From contig NZ_BBOX01000026.1 of NCBI RefSeq assembly GCF_001553455.1, positions 44,986 to 108,985 on the forward strand: a DNA stretch of 64,000 nucleotides, in the 5' to 3' direction. The notes below the pieces were generated by a model, which saw only the letters and a list, made by a program, of their open reading frames with translations, had not been told where the DNA came from and did no database searches. Position numbers and translations under genes: made by a program. This DNA is from Streptomyces hygroscopicus subsp. hygroscopicus. GTDB taxonomy: Bacteria; Actinomycetota; Actinomycetes; Streptomycetales; Streptomycetaceae. This document shows positions 44,367 to 53,432 of the stretch, piece after piece (position 1 is the stretch's first letter; each line of letters starts with the position of its first letter).

Positions 44367-46085
44367 ATGACGTCCACCGTGCCCACCGCCGTCCACGACG
44401 AGCAGGAAACACGAGGCCGGAACAGCCCGGACGCCCTCCCGCCGGTCACGATGTTCGGCCCGGACTTCCCCTACGCCTACGACGACTACCTCGCCCACCC
44501 GGCGGGCCTGGGCCAGATACCGGCGACCGAGCACGGCGCCGAGGTCGCGGTCGTCGGCGGCGGCCTGTCCGGCATCGTCACCGCGTACGAGCTGATGAAG
44601 ATGGGCCTGTGGCCCGTGGTGTACGAGGCCGACCGGATCGGCGGACGGCTGCGCACCGTCGGCTTCGAGGGCTGCGACGACTCGCTGACCGCCGAGATGG
44701 GCGCGATGCGCTTCCCGCCGTCCTCCACCGCCCTCCAGCACTACATCGACCTGGTGGGCCTGACGACCGAGCCGTTCCCCAACCCGCTGGCCCCCGCCAC
44801 CCCCTCGACCGTCGTCGACCTCAAGGGCGAGACCCACTACGCCCGCACCATCGACGACCTGCCGCCGGTCTACCGCGAGGTGGCCGACGCCTGGAGCGCC
44901 TGTCTGGAGGAGGGCGCGGACTTCTCCGACATGAACCGCGCCATCCGCGAGCGGAACGTCCCCCGGATCCGGGAGATCTGGTCGCGGCTGGTCGAGAAGC
45001 TGGACAACCAGACCTTCTACGGCTTCCTCTGCGACTCCCCGGCCTTCGCCTCCTTCCGCCACCGGGAGATCTTCGGCCAGGTCGGCTTCGGTACCGGCGG
45101 CTGGGACACCGACTTCCCCAACTCCATCCTGGAGATCCTGCGGGTCGTCTACACCGAGGCCGACGACCACCACCGCGGCATCGTCGGCGGCAGCCAGCAG
45201 CTTCCGCTGCGGCTGTGGGAGCGAGAGCCCGAGAAGATCGTCCACTGGCCCCAGGGCACCTCGCTGTCCTCGCTGCACGGCGGCGCGCCCCGTCCGGCGG
45301 TGACCCGGCTGCACCGGGCCGCGGGCGACCGCGTCGTGGTGACCGACGCCAGCGGTGACATCCGCTCGTACCGGGCGGTGGTCTTCACCGCGCAGTCCTG
45401 GATGCTGCTCTCCAAGATCGACTGTGATGACTCGCTCTTCCCGATCGATCACTGGACGGCGATCGAGCGCACCCACTACATGGAGTCCAGCAAGCTCTTC
45501 GTGCCGGTCGACCGGCCGTTCTGGCGGGACAAGGACGAGGCCACCGGCCGGGACCGGATGAGCATGACGCTCACCGACCGGATGACCCGCGGCACCTATC
45601 TGCTGGACAACGGCCCGGACCGGCCCGCCGTCATCTGCCTCTCCTACACCTGGTGCGACGACAGCCTCAAGTGGCTGCCGCTGTCGGCGAACGAGCGGAT
45701 GGAGGTCATGCTCAAGTCGCTTTCGGAGATCTATCCACACGTCGACATCCGCAAGCACATCATCGGCAGCCCGGTCACCGTGTCCTGGGAGAACGAGCCC
45801 TATTTCATGGGCGCGTTCAAGGCCAACCTGCCCGGCCACTACCGCTACCAGCGCCGGCTGTTCACCCACTTCATGCAGGACCGGCTGCCGGCCGACAAAC
45901 GGGGTGTCTTCCTCGCGGGCGACGACATCTCCTGGACGGCGGGCTGGGCCGAGGGCGCCGTCCAGACCGCGCTCAACGCGGTCTGGGGCGTCATGCACCG
46001 CTTCGGCGGCTCCACCGACCCGAAGAACCCCGGGCCGGGCGACGTGTACGACGAGATCGCGCCCGTCGAACTCCCCGAGGACTGA
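44367..46085 (+). CDS. Flavin amine oxidase family: L-amino-acid oxidase or 2-monooxygenase (Trp/Phe type)
   Basis: 572 residues. FAD-binding VAVVGGGLSGIVTAYELMKMG with YEADRIGGRLRT (residues ~53-90), substrate-domain sequence GAMRFPPSS, and the C-terminal FAD motif GVFLAGDDISWTAGWAEGAVQTALNAV. Length and the GAMRFP/WTAGW motifs fit the tryptophan/phenylalanine 2-monooxygenase and L-amino-acid oxidase branch. AAGGAG upstream of ATG 44367. With the amidase it could form an indole-3-acetamide or phenylacetamide route; substrate is not decidable from sequence. Confidence 0.83.
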   Translation: MTSTVPTAVHDEQETRGRNSPDALPPVTMFGPDFPYAYDDYLAHPAGLGQIPATEHGAEVAVVGGGLSGIVTAYELMKMGLWPVVYEADRIGGRLRTVGFEGCDDSLTAEMGAMRFPPSSTALQHYIDLVGLTTEPFPNPLAPATPSTVVDLKGETHYARTIDDLPPVYREVADAWSACLEEGADFSDMNRAIRERNVPRIREIWSRLVEKLDNQTFYGFLCDSPAFASFRHREIFGQVGFGTGGWDTDFPNSILEILRVVYTEADDHHRGIVGGSQQLPLRLWEREPEKIVHWPQGTSLSSLHGGAPRPAVTRLHRAAGDRVVVTDASGDIRSYRAVVFTAQSWMLLSKIDCDDSLFPIDHWTAIERTHYMESSKLFVPVDRPFWRDKDEATGRDRMSMTLTDRMTRGTYLLDNGPDRPAVICLSYTWCDDSLKWLPLSANERMEVMLKSLSEIYPHVDIRKHIIGSPVTVSWENEPYFMGAFKANLPGHYRYQRRLFTHFMQDRLPADKRGVFLAGDDISWTAGWAEGAVQTALNAVWGVMHRFGGSTDPKNPGPGDVYDEIAPVELPED

Positions 46086-46092
46086 GCCGGTC

Positions 46093-46447
46093 CGGGGGGC
46101 TGTTTGGTACGTGCGGGTCGGGGGGCTGCTCGGCATCCGGGCCGTGGGGCTGCTTGGTATGCGCGGGCTGGGGGGTTGTTCGGCTCCCGGGCCCTGGGGC
46201 TGCTTGGTACGCGGGGGCCGTGGGGCTGTTCGGCATCCGGACCGGAGGGTCGCTCGGTATGCGCGGGCCGGGGGCTGCTCGGCTCCCGGTCCGGGGGCCG
46301 CTTGGTACGCGCGGCCCGTGGGCTGCTCGGCTCCCGGTCCGGGGGGCTGTTTGGTACGTGCGGGTCGGGGGGCTGTTCGGCATCCGGACCGTGGGGCTGC
46401 TCGGTACCCGGGCCGGGGGCTGCTCCGTACGCGCGGGCCGGGGGTCG
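46093..46447. repeat. Minisatellite, ~24-26-bp units, about 14 copies
   Basis: Repeats of GGGGCTG(C/T)T(T/C)GG followed alternately by (T)ACG(T)GCGGG, CATCCGG(G/A)CCG or CTCCCGG(G/T)CC fill the gap between the oxidase stop and the DUF5995 stop. The alternation of two or three subtypes suggests growth of higher-order units. Confidence 0.85.
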
Positions 46448-46448
46448 C

Positions 46449-47168
46449 TCAGTACGCGGACGGCAGGGGGGTGAGCAGGAACCGTCCCACCAGGCCCACC
46501 GTGGCGTCGACCCGCTCCGCGAACTCCTCCGCCAGCTCCGGCAGTCCACGCAGCCCCCACAGCGCGCGGAACGCCGCCCACGCGGCATCCCTCGCCTTCT
46601 CCAGGCTCCACGAGCCCACCAGATGGGTCAGCGGATCGGCCACGTCGAGCAGGTCGGGGCCGGGCATCAGCTCCTCCCGGATCCGCTCCTCCATCCCCGT
46701 GAGCAGTGCGCCGATCCGGTCGAAGTCGCCCTCCAGGGCGTCCGGTTCGAGGTCCCGGGCCCGGCAGGTGTCCAGCAGCGCGAGCGCCAGGTCATGGCCG
46801 ATATGGGCGTTGATCCCGGCCAGCGCGAACTGCACCGGACGGACCCCGGGGTGGCGCCGCAGCTGGAACAGCGGCCGCCAGCAGGCGGGCGGCCGTCCGC
46901 CCGCCGCCACCGTGTCGACCGCCGTCAGATAGCGCTCGGCGAACCGCACGTCCAGCTCCTCGGTGGCGGACGGGTCGTGGAAGTACCCGTCCGCGAGCCG
47001 TCGGCCGACCTCCTCGGTGACCGACAGGTACACCCCGTTGAAGACCGCCACCCCGTCCCCGGGCGGCAGCGCCGCGCCGAGCGCGCTCATGCGCGCCACG
47101 ACGCTTCTCACGGTGCGCGGCGCGAGCCGCGAAGGCGTGGGCGTGGGCAGGGGCATGGGCATCGTCAT
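46449..47168 (-). CDS. DUF5995 family protein
   Basis: 239 residues from ATG 47168. Characteristic sequences FNGVYLSVTEEVGRRL, DVRFAERYLTAVDTV and RPVQFALAGINAHIGHDLALAL identify the DUF5995 family, helical soluble proteins of unknown function. Conserved Asn/His in GINAHIGHD might bind metal or substrate. Terminates inside the end of the minisatellite. Confidence 0.82.
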   Translation of the reverse strand: MTMPMPLPTPTPSRLAPRTVRSVVARMSALGAALPPGDGVAVFNGVYLSVTEEVGRRLADGYFHDPSATEELDVRFAERYLTAVDTVAAGGRPPACWRPLFQLRRHPGVRPVQFALAGINAHIGHDLALALLDTCRARDLEPDALEGDFDRIGALLTGMEERIREELMPGPDLLDVADPLTHLVGSWSLEKARDAAWAAFRALWGLRGLPELAEEFAERVDATVGLVGRFLLTPLPSAY

Positions 47169-47287
47169 GGACGCCAGGGTGGCAGCCCGGACGTAAGCCG
47201 TCCCGCCGTCCGCCGCCGCGTCCCCTGGACGGCTTAACGCCGCGTCAACCGGCGTATCACAGCGCCCCCGCGTCGCGCGCCGTCCAC

Positions 47288-47327
47288 ATCGACGCATATC
47301 GACGGATATCGACGGATATCGACGGAT
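47288..47327. repeat. Four 10-bp tandem repeats (ATCGACGGAT)
   Basis: ATCGACGCAT followed by three perfect ATCGACGGAT units. Confidence 0.85.
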
Positions 47328-47328
47328 A

Positions 47329-47478
47329 CAGCGTCCGCCAGCCCAGCTCGTCGCGCAGCCGGAGGCCCTGCTGAGCTCGGAACACGCCCAGCGGCTGATC
47401 GTCCACACCGCCCGCCCGGGCAGCGAGTCCGCCGAGCGGCTGGAGCTGCTGCGGGTGGTGGGGGCCTCCAGGATCTCG
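47329..47478 (+). pseudogene. Possible remnant of an MmyB-type regulator
   Basis: No start codon, but the plus-strand frame reads QPEALLSSEHAQRLIVHTA then RPGSESAERLELLRVVGAS, close to the C-terminal pattern of MmyB-like XRE regulators (…QRLVVYTAEPGSPS-E-L-LL). Rest of the gene is absent. Weak evidence. Confidence 0.35.
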
Positions 47479-47528
47479 CCCCGCGAGAAGCGCTTCAGGG
47501 CCGCGGCGGCATTAGGGCTGCGGTGGCT

Positions 47529-48917
47529 TCAGGGCTGTGCAGGCCGCTCGCTGTCGTATGTGCTGGTGCCCGCGTCCAGCAGGGGCTCCTGCGGCTTCAG
47601 ATGTGCCGGGGCCAGGGCGCGCAGAACGTGGTAGCCGAGCAGCACCACGATCGTGCCGAGCGCGATCCCGCCCAGCTCGAAGTTCTGGCTGATCTTCAGG
47701 CTGACGCCGCCGACGCCGATGATGACGCCCGCCGCGACCGGCACCAGGTTGAGCGGATTGCGCAGATCCACTGTGTTGTGCACCCAGATCTGCGCACCGA
47801 GCAGCCCGATCATGCCGTAGAGGATGACGGTGATCCCGCCCAGCACCCCGCCGGGCACCGCCGCCACCACCGCGCCGAACTTCGGGCACAGCCCGAAGAG
47901 CAGCGCGAAGCCCGCGGCCGCCCAGTACGCGGCGGTGGAGTACACCCGGGTGGCCGCCATGACGCCGATGTTCTCGGAGTACGTCGTGTTGGCCGGGCCG
48001 CCGACCGCCGTGGAGAGCACGGTGGCCGCGCCGTCCGCGGCGATCGCCGTGCCCAGCTGGTCGTCGAGCGGATCGTCGATCATCTCGCCGACCGCCTTCA
48101 CATGCCCGGCGTTCTCGGCGATCAGCGCGATCACCACCGGCAGCGCCACCAGCACCGCCGACCAGTGGAAGCTCGGCGCGTGCAGGGACGGCAGGCCGAT
48201 CCAGTCCGCCTTGGCCACACCGGACAGATCCAGCCGCCAGTGGTCGGTGACCCGCCCGCTGCCGCCGATGGAGTGGATCTTGCCGAAGACCCGGTCGAAG
48301 ACCCAGGAGACCACATAGCCGAAGACCAGCCCCAGGAAGATCGCGATCCGCGACCAGAAGCCCCGCAGACAGACCACGGCCGCCCCGGTGACCAGCATCG
48401 TCAGCAGCGCGGTCCACTGATCGGCGGGCCAGTACGTCCCGGCGGTCACCGGTGCCAGGTTGAACCCGATCAGCATGACCACCGCGCCGGTCACCACCGG
48501 CGGCATCGCCGCGTGGATGATCCGCGCACCGAATTTCCGCACCGCCAGACCGCTCAGCAGCAGTACCCCGCCGACCACCAGGATCGCCCCGGTGACGGCC
48601 GCGCTGCCGCCGCCCTGCGCCCTGATCGCGGCGGCCACGCCGACGAAGGACAGGCTGCATCCCAGGTAGCTGGGGATCCGGCCGCGGGTCGCGAGCAGGA
48701 AGAGGATGGTCGCGACCCCGGACATCATGATCGCGAGGTTGGGGTCGAGCCCCATCAGCACCGGGGCGACGAAGCTCGCCCCGAACATGGCCACGACGTG
48801 CTGCGCGCCGAGCCCCGCCGTCCTCGGCCAGGACAGCCGCTCATCCGGCTTGACGACGGCGCCGGGGGCGGGGGTGCGCCCATCACCGTGCAGGGTCCAG
48901 CGCACGCCGAGGCCCAT
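47529..48917 (-). CDS. NCS2 uracil/xanthine permease
   Basis: 462 residues, ~14 membrane segments. Nucleobase-transporter signatures include GAQHVVAMFGASFVAPVL in helix 1, ALIAENAGHVKAVGEM (conserved Glu-Asn) and GGPANTTYSENIGVMA. These match the UraA/PyrP branch of H+-coupled uracil uptake more than purine permeases, though substrate cannot be fixed. ATG 48917. Convergent with the upstream remnant and DUF5995 region. Confidence 0.88.
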   Translation of the reverse strand: MGLGVRWTLHGDGRTPAPGAVVKPDERLSWPRTAGLGAQHVVAMFGASFVAPVLMGLDPNLAIMMSGVATILFLLATRGRIPSYLGCSLSFVGVAAAIRAQGGGSAAVTGAILVVGGVLLLSGLAVRKFGARIIHAAMPPVVTGAVVMLIGFNLAPVTAGTYWPADQWTALLTMLVTGAAVVCLRGFWSRIAIFLGLVFGYVVSWVFDRVFGKIHSIGGSGRVTDHWRLDLSGVAKADWIGLPSLHAPSFHWSAVLVALPVVIALIAENAGHVKAVGEMIDDPLDDQLGTAIAADGAATVLSTAVGGPANTTYSENIGVMAATRVYSTAAYWAAAGFALLFGLCPKFGAVVAAVPGGVLGGITVILYGMIGLLGAQIWVHNTVDLRNPLNLVPVAAGVIIGVGGVSLKISQNFELGGIALGTIVVLLGYHVLRALAPAHLKPQEPLLDAGTSTYDSERPAQP

Positions 48918-49007
48918 GACTGCTCCACTTCATCGCTGCGGGGAATCGCACCCATGTTAATTGGCCGAAAATATGCTCCCTGCGGCTCTCTGCGCGGACG
49001 GCCCCCG

Positions 49008-49100
49008 CGAAGCCCGCCGTGAAGTCCGTCGTGAAGCCCGCCGTGCAGCCCGCCGTGAAGTCCGTCGTGAAGCCCGCCGTGGAGTCCGTCGTGCAGTCCC
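49008..49100. repeat. 12-bp tandem repeat (GCCCGCCGTGAA / GTCCGTCGTGAA)
   Basis: About eight alternating 12-bp units between the divergent... permease start and the MFS stop. It reads as Lys-Pro-Ala-Val / Lys-Ser-Val-Val in one frame but no gene is supported. Confidence 0.8.
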
Positions 49101-49189
49101 CGGGCGGCGACCGTTCCTCGGCGCAGGTGGTCGGTCCGCCGAAGTCGCCCGGCCGTCACCGGGGGCCGGGCCCCGCCCCGCCCCGGCCG

Positions 49190-50410
49190 TCAGGGCAGCT
49201 TGGCCTGGGACGCGGACGGGTCGTGCCGCGGTGCCGCATCCGACGACGGCGTCCGCAGCACGCCCGCGCCCGCCACCAGGCCCAGCGCCAACGCGGTGAC
49301 CAGGCAGAACGACATCGTGAGCGAGGTCAGGTTCGCGATCGAGCCGATCGCCGCCGGGGCGATCAGCCCCGAGGTGTACGTGATCGTGGCGACGCCCGCG
49401 ATGGCCTGGCTCGGGGCCGGGCCGCTGCGCCCCGCGGCGGCGAAGGCCAGCGGCACCACGACCGCGATGCCCATGCCGATGAGGCCGAACCCGGTGATGG
49501 CCAGGGCGGGGCCGGGCGCGGCGATGACGAGGACGCCGCCGGTGGTGGCCAGAACACCGCCCGCCCGTACCGTCCGCGTCGCGCCGAAGCGGCCCACGAC
49601 CGCGTCCCCGATGAGCCGGGCGCCGGCCATCGTGCAGGAGAAGGCGGTGGTGCAGGCGGCGGCGACGCCGGGGGAGGAGTCCAGGACGTCCCGCAGATAG
49701 ACCGCCGACCAGTCCAGGCTCGCCCCCTCGGCGAAGACCGCGCAGAACCCCACCGCGCCGATGATCAGCGCGGAGCGGGGCGGCAGGGCGAACCGGGGCG
49801 GCGGACGCTCCTCGGGCGCGCTGCGCAGATCGAGGACCCAGTGGCAGGCCACCGCCCCGAGCACGGTGAGGGCCGCGGCGGCGATGCCGAGGTGGAGCCG
49901 GGCGTCGGACTCGGCGTGCGCGGCGATCGTGCCCGCCGCCGAGCCGGTGAGCGCGCCCACACTCCACATGCCGTGCAGCCCGGACATGATCGAACGGCCG
50001 AGCCGGTTCTCGATCTCCACGCCGAGGGCGTTCATGGCGACGTCGGACATCCCGGAGGTGGCGCCGTAGAGGAAGAGCACACCGCACAGCCAGACCAGAC
50101 CGGGGCTGAGCGGAGGCATCACCAGCCAGGCGGTCCACAGGGCGAGCAGCCCGCGCAGCGCCGTGCGGGCGCCGAAGCGATGGCTGATCCGCCCAGCCAG
50201 GGGCATCGCGAACGAGGCCCCGAGGGCGGGGAAGGCGAGCGCGAGTCCGAGCTGACCGGCGCTGAGGTCCAGCCGCTCCTGGATCCAGGGGATGCGGGTG
50301 GCGAAGCTGCCGGTCACCGCGCCGTGCACGGCGAACACCGCCGCGACGGCCACCCGTGCCCGCCGTACCGGGCGCATCCCGGACGCCTCGGGTTCCTTGA
50401 GCCTGCCCAT
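49190..50410 (-). CDS. MFS transporter
   Basis: 406 residues from ATG 50410 (GGGGAGGG upstream). About 12 hydrophobic helices; MFS loop motif LAGRISHRFGARTALRG between helices 2 and 3. The sequence type (FATRIPWIQERLDLSAGQLGLAL, GMSDVAMNALGVEIE) is that of the YbjJ-like/sugar-efflux MFS group. Divergent from a ROK regulator, with a palindromic operator between them, so probably repressed by it. Confidence 0.88.
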   Translation of the reverse strand: MGRLKEPEASGMRPVRRARVAVAAVFAVHGAVTGSFATRIPWIQERLDLSAGQLGLALAFPALGASFAMPLAGRISHRFGARTALRGLLALWTAWLVMPPLSPGLVWLCGVLFLYGATSGMSDVAMNALGVEIENRLGRSIMSGLHGMWSVGALTGSAAGTIAAHAESDARLHLGIAAAALTVLGAVACHWVLDLRSAPEERPPPRFALPPRSALIIGAVGFCAVFAEGASLDWSAVYLRDVLDSSPGVAAACTTAFSCTMAGARLIGDAVVGRFGATRTVRAGGVLATTGGVLVIAAPGPALAITGFGLIGMGIAVVVPLAFAAAGRSGPAPSQAIAGVATITYTSGLIAPAAIGSIANLTSLTMSFCLVTALALGLVAGAGVLRTPSSDAAPRHDPSASQAKLP

Positions 50411-50476
50411 ACCTGTCGCACCCTCCCCGTAGCGCGCCCCGTAACCCATGGTCCCGGCCCATGGTCCCAGCGGAAA

Positions 50477-50499
50477 CTATCAGGAAGGGTCCCTGATAG
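50477..50499. promoter_or_regulatory. Operator palindrome between MFS and ROK genes
   Basis: CTATCAGG (50477-50484), 7-bp spacer AAGGGTC, then CCTGATAG (50492-50499): a perfect 8-bp dyad, in the 127-bp divergent promoter region and 38 bp before the ROK start. Good candidate for ROK binding and shared autoregulation. Confidence 0.75.
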
Positions 50500-50537
50500 A
50501 TAGGGCCCTTTCCGCGGCCTTCTGGAAGGATCCCGGT

Positions 50538-51770
50538 ATGACCTCGACGAGCGTGTCCGTAACGGGCCGTACCGCCTCCCCGAGCACGGCGCGGGTCATC
50601 AACGACCGCCTCGCCCTGCACCTGCTCAAGGACAAGGGCCCGCTCACCGCGGGGCAGCTCAAGTCGCTGACCGGTCTGTCCCGTCCCACCATCGCGGACC
50701 TCGTCGAGCGGCTGCGGCGGACCGGGCTGGTGGCGGTCGTGGGGGAGGCCGGGGCGGAGCGCCGGGGGCCCAACGCCCGGGTGTACGGGATCGTCGCCGA
50801 CAGCGCGCATGTGGCCGGGGTCGACGTCCGTACGGACAGCGTCGCCGTATGCGTGGCCGATCTGCTGGGCCGGACGCTGGCCGAGGAGTCGCTGCCGGTG
50901 GCCCCGGACACCGACCCGGCGCGGACCGTGACGGCCGCGGTGGCCCTGGTGGCGGGGGCGGCCGAGCGGGCCGGGGCGGCGCGGCTGCACCACATCGGCA
51001 TCGGGGTGCCCGGTCTCATCGACCCCGCCACCGGTGAGCTCAACGCCACCAGCGGGCTGCCCTCCTGGCACCGGGAGCTGGCCACCGCGCTGCACGGCGG
51101 CCTCGCGGCGCCGGTGCTGCTGGAGAACGAGGTCAATCTGGCGGCCGTCGCCGAACAGCGGCTGGGCGCGGTGCGCGACCGCGACACCTTCGTCCTGCTG
51201 TGGCTCGGCCATGGCGTCGGCGCGGCCGTGGTGCTCGACCGGGTGCTGCGGCGCGGTGCGTCGGGCGGCACCGGCGAGATCGGCTTTCTGCCGGTGCCGG
51301 GCACCTCGGGGCTGCCCTCCGCCACCGGCTGCGACGGCGGGTTCCACTCCCTGGTGAGCAGCGCCGCGGTCTGCGAACTCGCCCAGGAACACGGGCTGGA
51401 GGCCGCGGCGGGTGACCAGGCCGGACGCGGGGACGGCACGGAGGGCGCCGGTGCGGCGGAGGCGGCGATACGCGCGGCCCTGGGGGCGGGGGAGCGGGGC
51501 GAACCGTTTCTGGACGCCCTGGCGGCCCGTATCGCGGTGGGTGTCGCCGCGATCTGCGCGGTGCTCGACCCGGGGTGCGCGGTGCTCGGCGGCGAGGTGG
51601 GCCGGGCCGGGGGCGAAGAGCTGGCCCGCCGCGTGGAGGAGCGGGTCGCCCGGCTGTCACCGCTGCGGACGCGGGTGCGCGCGGGGGTGGTGGGCGGCGG
51701 CGGGGTGCTGCGGGGCGCCGTACTGACGGCGCTGGACGCGACGCAGAACGAGCTGTTCGGCGCCCCATAG
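50538..51770 (+). CDS. ROK-family transcriptional regulator
   Basis: 410 residues. N-terminal winged HTH (LTAGQLKSLTGLSRPTIADLVERLRRTGLV, residues ~35-65) and C-terminal ROK sugar-kinase-like domain with GIGVPGLID and LLENEVNLAAVAE; the ROK zinc motif region appears as GCDGGFHSLVS, with fewer cysteines than the canonical CxCGxxGCxE, so zinc binding may be lost. Represses a sugar or efflux gene until ligand binds; neighbour and operator point to the divergent MFS gene. Confidence 0.87.
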   Translation: MTSTSVSVTGRTASPSTARVINDRLALHLLKDKGPLTAGQLKSLTGLSRPTIADLVERLRRTGLVAVVGEAGAERRGPNARVYGIVADSAHVAGVDVRTDSVAVCVADLLGRTLAEESLPVAPDTDPARTVTAAVALVAGAAERAGAARLHHIGIGVPGLIDPATGELNATSGLPSWHRELATALHGGLAAPVLLENEVNLAAVAEQRLGAVRDRDTFVLLWLGHGVGAAVVLDRVLRRGASGGTGEIGFLPVPGTSGLPSATGCDGGFHSLVSSAAVCELAQEHGLEAAAGDQAGRGDGTEGAGAAEAAIRAALGAGERGEPFLDALAARIAVGVAAICAVLDPGCAVLGGEVGRAGGEELARRVEERVARLSPLRTRVRAGVVGGGGVLRGAVLTALDATQNELFGAP

Positions 51771-52040
51771 CCCCGCCAGCCGCGGCCCCCGGGGGCCGCA
51801 TATCCGGGAGGCCGGGGCTGTTGTGGGCCGCGCGCCCGGGACCTGTGGGCACTGCGCCCCGCGTGGAGCCCTGGAGTAGCCCTGGATCAGTGGAGCACTG
51901 CAGCAATGGAACCCTGGAGCAGTGGAGCAACGGACACCATCGCGCGGGGGCGAATGCCTCACCGGGTGAGCGAGGCCACATCGGGCTCGCCTCCCACCTG
52001 CGCCGATGGCCATGGCACACTGGGGCCGTACCAGTGACGT
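51771..52040. other. Intergenic with GTGGAGCA/TGGAGCAG simple repeats
   Basis: Near 51860-51930 the words CCCTGGAGCAGTGGAGCA and variants recur several times. No gene. The promoter of the riboflavin operon must lie here. Confidence 0.45.
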
Positions 52041-52170
52041 CAGCGCACTCCGGGGTCGGTGAAAATCCGAACCGGCGGTTACAGTCCGCGACCCGTCCGC
52101 TGCCAGCGGCCGGTTGACCAGGTGAAATTCCTGGACCGACGGTGAAAGTCCGGATGGGAGGCAGTGCGCG
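52041..52170 (+). promoter_or_regulatory. FMN riboswitch (RFN element)
   Basis: Shows the ordered conserved blocks of the RFN aptamer: CACTCCGGGGTCGGTGAAAA, TCCGAACCGGCGGTTACAGT, CCGCGACCCG, variable P arm GCTGCCAGCGGCCGGTTGACC, GGTGAAATTCCTGGACCGAC, GGTGAAAGTCCGGATGGGAG and the closing GCAGTGCG that pairs with the start. It binds FMN and shuts down the rib operon that begins 150 nt later. A GGCGG/CCGCC hairpin follows and could act on expression. Confidence 0.95.
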
Positions 52171-52321
52171 GCGGTAGCGACATCACCGGTGCGCCGCCTC
52201 GGTGCGGTCCGCTCCTTCGCAGCGGACCCCGTGCCGGACCCGGCGTTCCGGCGACGGCGTTTCCGCTTCCGTGTCATGTCGACAGCCCCGGAGTCCGTGC
52301 CCGAAGAGGCAGGAGGACCCG

Positions 52322-53431
52322 GTGGCCACCGCAGCCGAAGCCCACGCGATGCGCCGTGCCGTCGCGCTCGCCGCCCGCGGCCTCGGCCACACCAGCCCCA
52401 ACCCCGTCGTCGGCTGCGTCATCCTGGACGCCGGGGGCCGCGTCGCGGGCGAGGGCTGGCACCAGCGGGCCGGCGGTCCGCACGCCGAGGTCCACGCGCT
52501 GCACGCGGCGGGCGAGCGGGCCCGCGGTGGCACCGCCCTCGTCACCCTCGAACCCTGCGACCACACCGGCCGCACCGGCCCCTGCTCCCAGGCCCTGATC
52601 AGCGCCGGGGTCGCCCGCGTCCGCTACGCCGTCGCCGACCCCACCGCACAGGCCCGGGGCGGCGCCGCCACCCTCGCCGCCGCCGGGATCGAGGTGGCGG
52701 CCGGGCTGCTGGCCCAGGAGGCCGAGGCGGTCAACGAGCCCTGGCTGACCGCGATGCGCCGGGGCCGCCCCTTCGTGCTGTGGAAGTACGCCGCGACCCT
52801 GGACGGGCGCAGCGCCGCCGCCGACGGCACCAGCCGGTGGATCACCTCTCCCGCCTCCCGCGCCGATGTCCACCGGCTGCGCGCGGAGGCCGACGCCGTC
52901 GTCGTCGGCTCCGGCACGCTGCGCGCCGACGATCCCCACCTGGCCGTACGCGGCCGGGAGGGGGTCACCCAGCCGCTGCGGGTGGTCCTGGACACGCGCG
53001 CCACCGTCAAGCCCGGCGCCCGGGTCCTGGACGACGCCGCGCCCACGCTGATCGCCGTGGCCGAGGACGCCGACACCGCCCATCTGCGGCGGCTGCCGGG
53101 TGTGCGGACCGTACGGCTGCCGCGTGCCGGGACCGGTCTCCAGATCCCCGCGCTGCTGGCCGAACTGCACGGCCGCGGGGTGCGCTCGGTCCTGCTGGAG
53201 GGCGGACCCACCCTCGCCGGCGCGTTCCTCGCCGCGGGCGCCGTCGACAAGGTCGTCGGCTATCTCGCGCCGGTCCTGCTCGGCGCGGGCCCCGCCGCCC
53301 TCGCCGACGCCGGAATCACCACCATCACCCAGGCGTTGCGCCTCGAGACGACCGATGTCACCCGGCTCGGCCCCGATCTGCGCGTCACCGCCACCCCCAC
53401 AGCCCCCGCCCCTCTCGCCGAGGAGAACTGA
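52322..53431 (+). CDS. ribD: Bifunctional pyrimidine deaminase/reductase, riboflavin synthesis
   Basis: 369 residues from GTG 52322 (AGGAGG 5 nt upstream). N-terminal deaminase domain with zinc motifs HAEVHAL and PCDHTGRTGPC; C-terminal reductase domain from ~150 (LWKYAATLDGRSAAADGTSRWI, VVVGSGTLRADDPHL, LLEGGPTLAGAFL). Converts the GTP-derived pyrimidine to the ribitylamino-uracil phosphate. First gene under the FMN riboswitch. Confidence 0.95.
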   Translation: MATAAEAHAMRRAVALAARGLGHTSPNPVVGCVILDAGGRVAGEGWHQRAGGPHAEVHALHAAGERARGGTALVTLEPCDHTGRTGPCSQALISAGVARVRYAVADPTAQARGGAATLAAAGIEVAAGLLAQEAEAVNEPWLTAMRRGRPFVLWKYAATLDGRSAAADGTSRWITSPASRADVHRLRAEADAVVVGSGTLRADDPHLAVRGREGVTQPLRVVLDTRATVKPGARVLDDAAPTLIAVAEDADTAHLRRLPGVRTVRLPRAGTGLQIPALLAELHGRGVRSVLLEGGPTLAGAFLAAGAVDKVVGYLAPVLLGAGPAALADAGITTITQALRLETTDVTRLGPDLRVTATPTAPAPLAEEN

Positions 53432-53432
53432 A

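Noticed and set aside
46093..46447. CRISPR array
   Set aside because: Units follow each other without unique spacers and vary along their whole length, so it is a minisatellite.
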